Assembly: GCA_021821425.1 (NCBI GenBank) | Contig: JAKACL010000012.1 | Location: 1-19,389, forward strand | From: Pseudomonadota bacterium | Lineage (GTDB): Bacteria > Pseudomonadota > Gammaproteobacteria > Burkholderiales > Thiobacillaceae | Direction: 5' to 3' | Length of the DNA stretch: 19,389 nt | Shown: piece after piece, positions 1 through 7,914 of the stretch | Numbering within the stretch: the stretch's first letter is position 1 | Layout: each line of letters opens with the position of its first letter | Position numbers and translations under genes: made by a program | Notes under the pieces: generated by a model | Database searches by the model: none | What the model was told of the DNA's origin: nothing | What the model saw: only the letters and a program-made list of their open reading frames with translations

Positions 1-143
1 CGTTCGGCGACGCGCAGCTGGCCCTTGTCGAGCAGGTCGATCACCGACATGACCGCGTCCTTGACCTTGGCGTCGGCGTTTCGCGGGGTGATGTCGGCAC
101 GGCGCTCGAACGCGTCTTCGATGATGGATTGAAGTTCTTGCAT
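1..143 (-). CDS. dapD: 2,3,4,5-tetrahydropyridine-2,6-dicarboxylate N-succinyltransferase (N-terminal part, cut by window edge)
   Basis: DapD transfers succinyl from succinyl-CoA to tetrahydrodipicolinate, opening the succinylase branch of diaminopimelate/lysine synthesis in the cytoplasm. Only the first 47 or so codons are inside the window. The reading begins [18 protein letters not shown] and continues through [14 protein letters not shown], which matches the characteristic DapD N-terminus (in E. coli MQQLQNIIETAFERRAEI and ALLDSGALRVAE, from memory). The start at 143 is supported by an AGGA Shine-Dalgarno a few bases upstream. The gene lies 49 bp downstream of dapC on the same strand, so the two probably share a transcript. 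The catalytic hexapeptide-repeat domain is outside the window. Confidence 0.93.
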   Translation of the reverse strand, partial: MQELQSIIEDAFERRADITPRNADAKVKDAVMSVIDLLDKGQLRVAE

Positions 144-192
144 GATGGTTTCCTGTCGTTGAGTAGGGGAATTCAGTAGAGAACCGGGTGTG

Positions 193-1386
193 TCACACCT
201 GGCCCACGAAGCGGACGATGCGCCGGGCCGCCTCGGCGCAAGCGTCGTGGCTGTCGACCAGCGCGATGCGGACGAAGCCCTTGCCGGGATTGACGCCGGC
301 GGCATCGCGCGCGAGGTAGCTGCCGGGCAGCACGGTGACGTGTTCGTGTTCATACAGGCCGCGCGCGAATGCGGCATCGTCGCCGCCCGGCACGCGGACC
401 CACAGGTAGAAGGCGGCGTCGGGTGCGTCGAAGGTGAGCGCGTCCTTCAGCAGCGGCATCACGGTGCCGAACTTTACGGCGTACTGGCGGCGGTTGTCGA
501 CCACGTGCGCCTCGTCGTTCCACGCTGCGATACTGGCGGCCTGCACCGCCGGGCTCATCGCGCTGCCGTGATAGGTACGGTAGAGCAGAAAAGCCTTCAT
601 GAGCGCGGCGTCGCCCGCCACCATGCCGGAACGCAGGCCGGGTACGTTGGACCGCTTGGACAGCGAGTTGAAGACGATCAGGTTTTTGAAGTTACGGCCG
701 AGCTGTTGCGCGGCAGTGAGCGCGCCCAGCGGTGGGGCGCCTTCCTCGAAATAGATTTCCGAATAGCATTCGTCGGCGGCGATCACGAAGCCGTGTTGAT
801 CCGACAGTTCGAACAGCGCCTTCCAGTCGGCCAGCGACATCACCTTGCCGGTGGGGTTGCCGGGCGAACAGACGTAGATCAGGTTGACCTGCTCCCACAG
901 GTCTTCCGGCACGCGCGACCAATCCATGCGAAAGCCGTTTTCCGGCAGCGTGTTGAGGAAGAAGGGGCGGGCGCCGGCCAGCAGCGCGGCACCTTCGTAG
1001 ATCTGATAGAACGGGTTGGGCGAAATGACGACGCGGCGGCCGTGGCGGCTGGAATCGACGCTGGCCTGGGCAAAGGCGAACAGCGCCTCTCTTGATCCAT
1101 TGACCGGCAGCACCTCGGTCGCGGGGTCGAGCTTGACGCCGTAGCGGCGCCCGGCCCACGCGGAAATCGATTCGCGCAGCGCATCCGAGCCCTGAGTGAT
1201 GGGATAATTCGCGAGCCCGCCCAGCCCCGCGATCAGCGCGTCCTTGATGAACTGCGGCGTGGGATGCTTGGGCTCGCCGATCGACAGGTTGATCGGGCTG
1301 AGTCCGGGATTCGGTGTCACGCCCGCAAACAGCCCGCGCAACTTTTGGAACGGATAGGGATGGAGTTGGTCGAGACGCGGATTCAT
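193..1386 (-). CDS. dapC: Succinyldiaminopimelate transaminase (PLP-dependent class I/II aminotransferase)
   Basis: DapC transaminates N-succinyl-2-amino-6-oxopimelate with glutamate, the step after DapD, in the cytoplasm. A 397-aa fold-type I aminotransferase is visible. The substrate-side segment [10 protein letters not shown] lies near the N-terminus. SPGNPTG carries the PLP-ring Asn near residue 177, [10 protein letters not shown] has the pyridine-N Asp (about 205) and Tyr, and [15 protein letters not shown] has the Schiff-base Lys (about 244) and the phosphate-contacting Arg. I place the start at [16 protein letters not shown] rather than 10 codons upstream, because family members begin at this segment and the longer form would run further into the divergent promoter gap. 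Adjacency to dapD supports DapC over other class I aminotransferases. No frameshift is seen. Alternative: a broader-specificity aminotransferase, unlikely given the context. Confidence 0.9.
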   Translation of the reverse strand: MNPRLDQLHPYPFQKLRGLFAGVTPNPGLSPINLSIGEPKHPTPQFIKDALIAGLGGLANYPITQGSDALRESISAWAGRRYGVKLDPATEVLPVNGSREALFAFAQASVDSSRHGRRVVISPNPFYQIYEGAALLAGARPFFLNTLPENGFRMDWSRVPEDLWEQVNLIYVCSPGNPTGKVMSLADWKALFELSDQHGFVIAADECYSEIYFEEGAPPLGALTAAQQLGRNFKNLIVFNSLSKRSNVPGLRSGMVAGDAALMKAFLLYRTYHGSAMSPAVQAASIAAWNDEAHVVDNRRQYAVKFGTVMPLLKDALTFDAPDAAFYLWVRVPGGDDAAFARGLYEHEHVTVLPGSYLARDAAGVNPGKGFVRIALVDSHDACAEAARRIVRFVGQV

Positions 1387-1427
1387 TGCAGCGTAGAGTC
1401 TGATTAAGCCCCACATTATAAAGCCCC
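1387..1427. promoter_or_regulatory. Divergent promoter region between dapC and the EamA permease
   Basis: This 41-bp gap is the only non-coding DNA between two divergent genes, so both promoters probably lie here or extend into the coding starts. A consensus-like TATAAT is read on the minus strand at 1420-1415, giving a short dapC leader of about 20 nt. On the plus strand TATAAA (1417-1422) overlaps it, only 5 bp before the ATG at 1428. Matching -35 boxes are weak on both sides. No clear Shine-Dalgarno precedes either start, so the permease could be translated from a nearly leaderless mRNA. The sequence shows only the hexamers; promoter function is inferred. Confidence 0.4.
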
Positions 1428-2333
1428 ATGCCCTCGATTCCCCTGCAGCGCACCCTTGCCATCAGCAGCCTGTTCTATGCCGCCTCCCTGTGGGGGCTGA
1501 TGTGGTATCCCTACCGGCTGTTGAACGACGCGGACGTCGGCGGCATCGCATCGAGTTTCATCACCTACGTCGTGCCGCTGCTGATCTTCGGCTGGCTGCA
1601 TGCCCGAGAGCTGCAGCATGCGCGCGGCCGCTGGATGTGGCTGGCCGCGCTGGGTCTGGCGGCGGGCTGGACCAACCTGGCCTATGTGCTGGCGATGCTG
1701 CAGGGCGAGGTGGTGCGCGTGCTGCTGCTGTTTTTTCTGTCGCCGCTGTGGACCGTGCTGTTCGCGCGCTTCCTGCTGCACGAAAAACTCAACCGCGCAG
1801 GCTGGGCGGTGATGGCGCTGGCGGCAGGCGGCGCGATGGTGATGCTGTGGCAGCCCGACGGCGACCTGCCGCTGCCGACCAACCGGGCCGAGTGGCTGGC
1901 CCTGTCGGCGGGCGTGATGTTTGCGATGAGCAATGTCATCAGCCGGCATCTGGGCGGCGTTACCGAAGGCGCCAAGTCGGTGTCGGTGTGGGCCGGCGTG
2001 GGCGTGCTGACGGTGGTCGGGCTCGCGCTCTATCCGGGCGAGCTCGACTTCATCGATGGTGCAGAGAGCCACACCTGGCTGCTGCTGCTCGGCGTGGGCA
2101 TCGCGATCGGCAGCATGACGTATGCGGTGCAGTTCGGCCTGGCGCGCGTGCCCGCCAACCAGGCCATCGTGATCTTTCTGTTCGAACTGGTGGTGGCGGC
2201 GGTGGCGGCGTATTTTTTGTCCAACGAACGCATGGGGCCACAGGAGTGGGTGGGCGCGATCATGATCGTGGCCGCCAGCCTGTTTTCCGGCCATATGGAA
2301 AACGACCAGACGAAAGGGAAAACCGATGGCTGA
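1428..2333 (+). CDS. EamA/DMT-superfamily inner-membrane permease
   Basis: A 301-aa integral membrane protein of the drug/metabolite transporter superfamily, presumably exporting or importing a small metabolite across the inner membrane; the substrate cannot be read from sequence. Hydrophobic segments alternate with short charged loops in about ten helices arranged as two EamA halves, which is the usual length and layout. The first half ends near the conserved-type segment LSPLWTVLFARFLLHEKL. The second ends in PANQAIVIFLFELVVAAVAAY followed by SNERMGPQEWVGAIMIVAAS, the standard DMT C-terminal signature. The tail is short and hydrophilic. It overlaps the next gene by 8 bp, so the two are probably co-translated. 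The start at 1428 has no obvious ribosome-binding site; the next Met (residue 25) would remove the first helix, so 1428 is preferred. Confidence 0.85.
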   Translation: MPSIPLQRTLAISSLFYAASLWGLMWYPYRLLNDADVGGIASSFITYVVPLLIFGWLHARELQHARGRWMWLAALGLAAGWTNLAYVLAMLQGEVVRVLLLFFLSPLWTVLFARFLLHEKLNRAGWAVMALAAGGAMVMLWQPDGDLPLPTNRAEWLALSAGVMFAMSNVISRHLGGVTEGAKSVSVWAGVGVLTVVGLALYPGELDFIDGAESHTWLLLLGVGIAIGSMTYAVQFGLARVPANQAIVIFLFELVVAAVAAYFLSNERMGPQEWVGAIMIVAASLFSGHMENDQTKGKTDG

Positions 2334-2718
2334 ACTGAACCCAGGCGCTGTCACGGCGCTGCTGCATGCCGGCCTGCTGGTGTCCGATCTGGCGCGGGCC
2401 CGGGTTTTTTACGAATCGGTGCTGCAGTTGACGCCCTGCCCGAACCGTCCCGACCTGCCGTATCCCGGCGAATGGTACGACCTCGGCAACGGCCAGCAGC
2501 TGCACCTGATGCGGCTGGACAATCCGGACGCCGAGTCGGTGCGCCCCGAGCACGGCGGCCGCGACCGCCACATTGCGCTGGGCGTTGGAGACATGGCTGC
2601 GCTGAAAAGCCGGCTCGACGCGGCCGGGGTGAAATACACCGCCAGCAAGTCGGGCCGCGCGGCGCTATTCTGCCGCGATCCGGATGCCAACACGCTCGAG
2701 TTCGTCGAAGTCAGCTGA
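2326..2718 (+). CDS. VOC-family (glyoxalase/bleomycin-resistance fold) protein
   Basis: A 130-aa cytosolic protein with a single vicinal-oxygen-chelate domain made of two beta-alpha-beta-beta-beta units. The first opens with LLHAGLLVSDLARARVFYES, and the second starts at RHIALGVGDMAALKSRLDAAG and ends in DPDANTLEFVEV. Candidate metal ligands are His14, His60 or His82, and Glu125, matching the His/Glu positions typical of glyoxalase I and dioxygenase-type VOC proteins. The actual reaction (lactoylglutathione lyase, dioxygenase, drug binding) cannot be assigned. It starts inside the end of the permease gene (8-bp overlap) with a purine-rich AAAGGGAA ribosome-binding site just upstream. It is a co-operonic partner of the permease and unrelated to the minus-strand cluster that follows. 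Confidence 0.82.
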   Translation: MAELNPGAVTALLHAGLLVSDLARARVFYESVLQLTPCPNRPDLPYPGEWYDLGNGQQLHLMRLDNPDAESVRPEHGGRDRHIALGVGDMAALKSRLDAAGVKYTASKSGRAALFCRDPDANTLEFVEVS

Positions 2719-2792
2719 CCCCCCGGCGCGCGCGCCCGTCGAGTCGCCGCTCGCATCCGGATTCGAACCCCTCGTTTCGGTGACTGAAAAGA
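2719..2792. other. Convergent intergenic gap with a 12-bp GC palindrome
   Basis: Seventy-four bases separate the stop codons of the rightward VOC gene and the leftward 1288-aa gene. A perfect palindrome GGCGCGCGCGCC lies at 2725-2736, but no T-run follows it on either strand, so it does not qualify as a classical intrinsic terminator. A weak TTTC/GAAA stem lies at about 2775-2789. Convergent genes usually need a terminator here, so the palindrome may contribute to stopping transcription, but that is inference. Confidence 0.3.
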
Positions 2793-5700
2793 TCAGCCCC
2801 GCCTGGGGAACGCCGTGAACAAGCCGGTGCGCGCGCGATCCTCCTGCAGCAGATGGGCGAAGAAGTCGACCTGCGTGGTGACCGGATCGCCGGCGAAACC
2901 GATATCGATCTTCTTCGAAAGAATGGCTTCACCGCCTTCGCTTTCGCCAATGAACGTCGCCTGGACCCGGACGGGTTTCTCCGTGAATCCACTTGCGCGC
3001 ACCTGAAACACGTTCGCGATCGTTTGCAGAAAATCCTCGCGCAGAGGGTTGGACATGTTGAAGACGTGTACCTCGGCGTCGACCGGAAAGGCCTTGCGCA
3101 CCTCGGCGAGCTTGACCGGTACGCCGCGCACACTGAATTCAGGGGTGGCGAGCAGCGTGGACAGATCTGCCAGATCGACATTCTGGAAAGGCCGCTGGGG
3201 ATCTTCACGAAGCTCGTGTTCGATGAACTCGCCGCCTTTCGTGTAGATGAAGTCGACCGCAAAATCGAGGCGGAATACGCTTGTGCAGTGCGCGATGATG
3301 TTGAGGGTCCGGACGCTCCCCGCGGGGACGAGGGAAAGCGACAGCAGCAGATTGTCGAAACCGCCGAGCAGGCTGCGATCGCCGAGCAACAATGACGGCA
3401 CGTTGTCGACATTGAGCTTGAACAGGTCCTTCGAAATCATCTCCTCGATGTCGGCAGTCGATGCCAGCTCGGGCTCGTCGATCGCGGTTGCCCGCGAAAG
3501 AAGCAGGAAGGACCCGTAGAAATCCCATTCCTGCAGCGGCACGCCCTCCGCGGTGACCGCAGGCGTGGGCACCGGAGAATCGGGCGACAGGCCGATGAAG
3601 GGACGCAGCGTCTGGTCGTTGCCGATGATCCGGTCGAGCGCGGCGTTGCCGGTGCTGGCGGGCGCAACAGATGCAGGTGGCGCAGTGCGTCCGCTTCCGC
3701 TCGCGCCTCCGCCGCCTGTACTGCCACCTCCCGCGCTGCCGCCACCGGAGCTGCCCGTTCCGCCTGAGCTCCCGCCCGCGGAACCGCTGCTCCCGCTCTC
3801 CTTCCTGGCCGTTTCCTGCTGTTTTTTCTTCAGTTCTTCTTCCTTGTTGACGATCGCGCCGGCCTCGGTGATGTTCTTGTCCTGGATCGACTTGCCGAGC
3901 TTGGCCTTTTCCAGATCGGTGGCGGCCTGCACTTTGGCCTTCTCGAGGTCGGCCGCGATCTTGCGCCGCTCGGTGTCGGCACTGACCGAGGTCTTGAGGT
4001 TTTCACTCGCCTGCGCGCCGACTGCGGTCGCGCCCGCCGCCGAGAGCTTGGCGGTCTCGGTGGCGAGCTTGATGGTGTCGGCCAGACCGCTCATGTCGCG
4101 GAACATATTGCCGTTCTGGATTGCGGCGAGCGCGCCGCCAAGCCCGGTCGGGTCGGGCAACGCGCCGAAGGGCGTGATGTTGACCAGCGGCGCGCTGAAC
4201 TGTCCTGGCGTGAGGTTCTCCGCCTGCGCGCGCGTGCCGGTCTGGATTGCCGCGATGTCCGTCGGCTGGATGGGGATCGGCGAATCCTGCCAGTTGAAGA
4301 AGCGCGACAGGTCGAGCCGCTCGGCGCAGTTGAAGCGCCCCAGCACCGCTTCGGCGAAGATGCCGCCGCTCGACAGCGGCACGATGTCGACCTTGGCCTG
4401 GCCGATGGTCAGCCCGCGGTCGGCCATGAACTGCCGCCATTCGGCATCGTTGACGGGGTCGGTGTTGATCTTGAACGCCAGCGCATTGCCGACGATGCGC
4501 AGCGGAGTCGGCTCGGCCACCTGCACCAGCGGGAACTGCTCGCCGTTGAGCGTGATGCGGAACGGCGACAGCAGGCCAGCGATCATCGCCGGGTCGAGGC
4601 TGCGGAACACCGCCTGGCTGTAGTGCAGGCGGTTGTCGGCCAGGTGCTGCAACAGGTTGACGTCGGCGCCGGCGGCGCGGACGTCGATCAGCCTGGTTTC
4701 CGTGGCGCCCTTGGCCACAGTCACGGTCGGCAGTTCCAGCGGAAACACGATGCCGTTGCGCGACAGCGCGAGCACGCCGGTAGCGGCGACGTCGGCCGCG
4801 GGGTCGCTGCCGGCGATTGCGATGCGATCGACTTCCGACATCGCGATGCTGGACGACAGATCGACAATGCGGGTGCCGTCGCGCAGGAAAAATGCGAGTT
4901 TGATCGCACGCACCGGGCTCTGCACCGCGCCTTCCTCGATGCGCACGTCGGAGGGCACGAACAGCGACTGCGAGCCGCGTCGCACCGAACTCGTCTTGAA
5001 GAACGACGAGAGCTTGGAGGCGGCAGTGTCCCACAGCGTGTCGGCGACGTCGTCGGGCAGCGGGGGCCGCGGCGGGCGCGGCGGCTCGGGTTCGTCGTCG
5101 ACCTCGGGTTCGGTCGGCTCGCCCCCGGTTTCCTCGTCGCGCCGGCGGGCGAGCAGCACGCGCCGCGTGACGACGCGCGGATTGGCCAGCACGTCGGTGA
5201 TCGATCCGCCGAGGCCGGGGAAGACGACCCGCCGCTCGGGAGCCAGTTCGAGCGTGTCGAAATTCAGCAGGGCGTCGTGCACCGCGGGCGTGAGCGCGGC
5301 ATCGATCAGCGCGCCGCGGAAGCGCCGCAGCAGATCGACGTTGGAAAAGTCGATCAGCTTGAACGGGACGAACACCACGCGGTCGCAGCGGGTGAGCGAG
5401 GTTTCGGTGCGGTAGATCTGCAGCACCTCGTAATACTGCACGGTGAGCGCGTGCATGTGGTTGTAATTGGTGATGACGCGGGTCGACACGCTTTCATGCT
5501 CGGTCTGGCTGACCTCGCGCACCACGGAAGCGCGCCGGGTACGCGCGGCGTGGGCGTGCTGGTGAGTACGGTCGCTGGCGTTCTGCAGCATCGAGGCGCC
5601 GACTTCGCGGCTGCCAGCGCTGGTGGCGTAGCTGTCGGCCGAGGTCGTGGTCTTGGAAATGCTTGCGCTCGCGCCGCCGCCGAAGGGGCCGATCGAAATC

Positions 5701-6659
5701 CCGGCCGACGCCCCTGCCTGCTTGGTCGTCGACTGGCTTTCGGTGTGCGAGAATCCGCTTTGCGCCTCGCGCGCAACCGCCTCGGTGACTTCGCTGATGC
5801 TGCGGTTGCGCGACGTTTCCTGGCTCAGGTCCTCGGTTTCGCCGATTGCTTCTGTCTGCCCAGCGCTGCTTTTCCGGCTCCAGTCAATGACCGCGATGCG
5901 CGTGCTCTCGCCAGCAGCAAGCGCCATGCTGTGCAGCAGGTGGCCCAGCGTCACGCCCTGCATGAACCATGACTGGTTCAGCGTCAAAAGCATGCCAAGG
6001 CCCAGGGTGGTGAAGCCGAAATCGGCGTCGGCGACCTGGGCGGCGTCGATCGGCGAGAAATCCGGACCGGCGAGGTCGATCAGCGGCGGCGCGTTGTCCG
6101 GACGCAGGATCTGGTCGAGCACGAGGGACGTATATTGGACACGTTCGGTAGGGAATTCGCCCGACTTCGGGATGAGGTCTGCGGGACTCTCGGGGTCGAA
6201 TGCATCCAGCTGTTCCGGAAAGAACACCCGGTTCAGGATATCGCGCGCCGCGCGAAACGGCGGGTATACCGCGAGGTCACGCACCGTGGCGACGCCGAGC
6301 GCGGCCTGCACTGCCGGCGCGTCGTCGATGCCCGCCAGGATATCCAGCGAGGCGTTGCGCAGGTCGGGGACCGCGATCGTTCCCGAGATGCCAGGCTTCA
6401 ACAAGTCGGAAATCGGCCGCCCGAAGCGGTTCATCGCATTGCCTGGATTGTCGGCGGCATCTTCGATCTGCACCGCGGCATTGAAGATGCTCGACATCGC
6501 GAGGTCAAACACGTTGTGTACGCCAAGCGAATTGAGCGCCGCGAGCGCCTGCGCCGACACGCCGAGAATGCGATCAGGCGGAAGATTGAGCACTTCGGCC
6601 AAGGGCAGGCGTTGCGCTTCGGAAATCAGCAGATCGGAGGGGTCGGATAAACTGGGCAT
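2793..6659 (-). CDS. Large mosaic protein of unknown function (1288 aa): N-terminal helical repeats, Ser/Thr-rich core, coiled coil, Gly/Ser linker, C-terminal degenerate caspase-like domain
   Basis: I do not recognise this protein as a named family. No signal peptide or transmembrane helix is visible. Residues 42-62 and 118-138 are two copies of a short helical motif (LGVxxVxDLAxxxxFxAA) resembling helix-hairpin-helix units. Residues 220-420 hold the segment GESTRIAVIDWSRKSS, then a long Ser/Thr/Ala/Gly-rich stretch (about 264-395), then HMHALTVQYYEVLQIYR. A Pro/acidic hinge lies at about 508-535 and a mixed beta region follows to about 830. Residues 862-955 are a charged helix with an 11-residue repeat (DLEKAK at 904 and 915), probably a coiled coil. 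A Gly/Ser linker at 956-990 leads to a globular C-terminal domain (1010-1288) with RTLNIIAHCTS and AEVHVFNMSN, positioned like the His and Cys strands of caspase-type or DUF4347-type domains but without the usual HG/Cys pair. The start has a good AGGAGAG site. It is the last gene of the minus-strand cluster. Confidence 0.8.
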   Translation of the reverse strand: MPSLSDPSDLLISEAQRLPLAEVLNLPPDRILGVSAQALAALNSLGVHNVFDLAMSSIFNAAVQIEDAADNPGNAMNRFGRPISDLLKPGISGTIAVPDLRNASLDILAGIDDAPAVQAALGVATVRDLAVYPPFRAARDILNRVFFPEQLDAFDPESPADLIPKSGEFPTERVQYTSLVLDQILRPDNAPPLIDLAGPDFSPIDAAQVADADFGFTTLGLGMLLTLNQSWFMQGVTLGHLLHSMALAAGESTRIAVIDWSRKSSAGQTEAIGETEDLSQETSRNRSISEVTEAVAREAQSGFSHTESQSTTKQAGASAGISIGPFGGGASASISKTTTSADSYATSAGSREVGASMLQNASDRTHQHAHAARTRRASVVREVSQTEHESVSTRVITNYNHMHALTVQYYEVLQIYRTETSLTRCDRVVFVPFKLIDFSNVDLLRRFRGALIDAALTPAVHDALLNFDTLELAPERRVVFPGLGGSITDVLANPRVVTRRVLLARRRDEETGGEPTEPEVDDEPEPPRPPRPPLPDDVADTLWDTAASKLSSFFKTSSVRRGSQSLFVPSDVRIEEGAVQSPVRAIKLAFFLRDGTRIVDLSSSIAMSEVDRIAIAGSDPAADVAATGVLALSRNGIVFPLELPTVTVAKGATETRLIDVRAAGADVNLLQHLADNRLHYSQAVFRSLDPAMIAGLLSPFRITLNGEQFPLVQVAEPTPLRIVGNALAFKINTDPVNDAEWRQFMADRGLTIGQAKVDIVPLSSGGIFAEAVLGRFNCAERLDLSRFFNWQDSPIPIQPTDIAAIQTGTRAQAENLTPGQFSAPLVNITPFGALPDPTGLGGALAAIQNGNMFRDMSGLADTIKLATETAKLSAAGATAVGAQASENLKTSVSADTERRKIAADLEKAKVQAATDLEKAKLGKSIQDKNITEAGAIVNKEEELKKKQQETARKESGSSGSAGGSSGGTGSSGGGSAGGGSTGGGGASGSGRTAPPASVAPASTGNAALDRIIGNDQTLRPFIGLSPDSPVPTPAVTAEGVPLQEWDFYGSFLLLSRATAIDEPELASTADIEEMISKDLFKLNVDNVPSLLLGDRSLLGGFDNLLLSLSLVPAGSVRTLNIIAHCTSVFRLDFAVDFIYTKGGEFIEHELREDPQRPFQNVDLADLSTLLATPEFSVRGVPVKLAEVRKAFPVDAEVHVFNMSNPLREDFLQTIANVFQVRASGFTEKPVRVQATFIGESEGGEAILSKKIDIGFAGDPVTTQVDFFAHLLQEDRARTGLFTAFPRRG

Positions 6660-6709
6660 ATTGCTCTCCTAACGATTTCGATGAATCTCGCTGGAAACCC
6701 GGGCGACCT

Positions 6710-6760
6710 TCAGTAACGCAGATCGCGCGCGGTGACCAGCGGTTTGGGGGCGCTGCCTAG
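6710..6760 (-). pseudogene. 3' stub of a second protease/alpha-beta-hydrolase gene
   Basis: Read on the minus strand, these 51 bases encode LGSAPKPLVTARDLRY and a TGA stop. The last 16 residues of the intact hydrolase at 7915-9933 are LGSAPKMLFTARDLHY, also ending in TGA. By my count 43 of 51 bases and 13 of 16 residues are identical. The open frame continues upstream to about 6811, where it meets the end of the 362-aa gene in another frame; there the resemblance fades (a lone CT match and little else). The His, Ser and protease parts of the parent are missing. The simplest reading is that a second copy of the fusion gene once lay downstream of the membrane-protein gene and was deleted, leaving its tail. 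The rest of this 150-bp gap (6661-6709) holds only the leader and ribosome-binding site of the 1288-aa gene. Confidence 0.8.
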
Positions 6761-6809
6761 GATGCAGTTGCATAATCTGGACGGAGTCTCGATACGCGCC
6801 GTACATTGA

Positions 6810-7898
6810 TCAATCCGTCAGATCAGCGCGGTAGGTGCGCATGAAGCGCTCGAGCTCGGTGTTGAGTTCGATCGAGAACGGCCAGGCGTCGCCATTTTGC
6901 GGCGACAAGGTGCGCTTCTGCCGGTACACCCGCTGCGTGCGGCAGTCGAACAGCCGCACATTCAGTTCAGGCCAATAGGCGCTTTCGATGGAAGACTGGC
7001 TGTAAGGCGTTTCGACGCGCGCAGACAGCAGGGCGCGCGGTGCATTCGGGCCAGCGCACAGTTCACGGCTGCGCGGGTGCTGATTCGATTCGTTCCACCA
7101 CGCCTCGAAGGCCTGCTCGTTCAGCCCCAGCGCGCGCGGCTCCATTTTCAGCACATCGCGCCCGGTTTGTTGCAGGCTGCTCTGGATGCGCTGGGTATAG
7201 CTTGAGCGCGTTTCGCCTGACCAGAAATCACGGTTGGCCGGCAGGCCCTGCGCTGCATAGGCGAGCGCGGGGCGCGCCGGTTTTGCCGGCGGCGATTCCG
7301 CCGGTGCCGCTGGAGCGGGCGCGGCGGCAGGGCGGGCGAGTGCGAGCTGAGGCGCTGCGGATTTGGGGGCTTCAGGGTTGGGCGCTGCAGCGGACGTGGT
7401 GACGCGCGGCCTGGCCGCAGGCGCGGTTTGGGCCGTGGCGACACGTGAAGCTGCGGTGGCCGGCGCGGGCTTTTGCATGGCGGCATACGGCCTTGGCGAG
7501 AGGGGCGGGGCGGAACCGGGGGTGTCGGTCGGGGCAGGCGGGTCGGGGCGCGTGGCGGCTGCCGGGGCCGGGTCGGCCGCATTCGCGGAGGGGGATATGT
7601 CCGGGCTTGTACCGGTGCGGGCATCGAGGGATTCGCGGCCCACTTCGGCGACGGCCGTCGGCTTGTCCGGCATGCCGGGCAGTCCGGGCAGCAGGCGCGG
7701 CGCCAGCATCAGGCCGACGCCGGCCAGAACCAGAATCAGCGAGGGGTGGGTGACGTTGAGCTTGATGCCGAAGGCCTCGACCGACGACGCCTGCGTGCTG
7801 GTCTTGCTATAGACGAACATCACCAGTCCGGTGGCCACCAGCGCCAGGCCGGCCAGCACCAGCACCGTGTCGATCAGGGCGGAAAAGTCAGTGGGCAT
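6810..7898 (-). CDS. Two-TM membrane protein with a long Pro/Ala linker and a C-terminal extracytoplasmic-type domain, function unknown
   Basis: A 362-aa protein not recognised as a named family. Two hydrophobic helices at about 8-30 and 52-70 flank a short loop. They are followed by a Pro/Ala/Ser-rich, low-complexity stretch at about 98-212, of the kind that spans the periplasm or cell wall. A globular C-terminal domain (about 215-362) contains RDFWSGETRSSYTQRIQSSL, EQAFEAWWNESN and a beta-like WPELNVRLFDCRTQRVYRQ segment. Only two cysteines (281 and 319) are present in that domain and could form a disulfide, but with two helices the N-in/C-in topology would place it in the cytoplasm, so sidedness is uncertain. 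The start at 7898 has GGGAG six bases upstream and lies 16 bp after the hydrolase stop, so co-translation is likely. It may anchor the neighbouring soluble proteins to the membrane; this is inference. Confidence 0.78.
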   Translation of the reverse strand: MPTDFSALIDTVLVLAGLALVATGLVMFVYSKTSTQASSVEAFGIKLNVTHPSLILVLAGVGLMLAPRLLPGLPGMPDKPTAVAEVGRESLDARTGTSPDISPSANAADPAPAAATRPDPPAPTDTPGSAPPLSPRPYAAMQKPAPATAASRVATAQTAPAARPRVTTSAAAPNPEAPKSAAPQLALARPAAAPAPAAPAESPPAKPARPALAYAAQGLPANRDFWSGETRSSYTQRIQSSLQQTGRDVLKMEPRALGLNEQAFEAWWNESNQHPRSRELCAGPNAPRALLSARVETPYSQSSIESAYWPELNVRLFDCRTQRVYRQKRTLSPQNGDAWPFSIELNTELERFMRTYRADLTD

Positions 7899-7914
7899 GA
7901 AGGCTCCCGTGGAC

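Noticed and set aside
2725..2736. GC palindrome as an intrinsic terminator
   Set aside because: No T-run on either strand and it is simple CG alternation; kept only as a gap note.
2757..2771. tRNA T-loop-like TTCGAA sequence, considered as a tRNA fragment or attachment site
   Set aside because: Only two stem pairs form around the loop, no other tRNA arm is present, and no integrase is nearby.
3690..3797. Repetitive DNA at 3690-3797, considered as a tandem repeat or CRISPR-like element
   Set aside because: It encodes the in-frame Gly/Ser linker of the 1288-aa protein, with no regular repeat-spacer structure.
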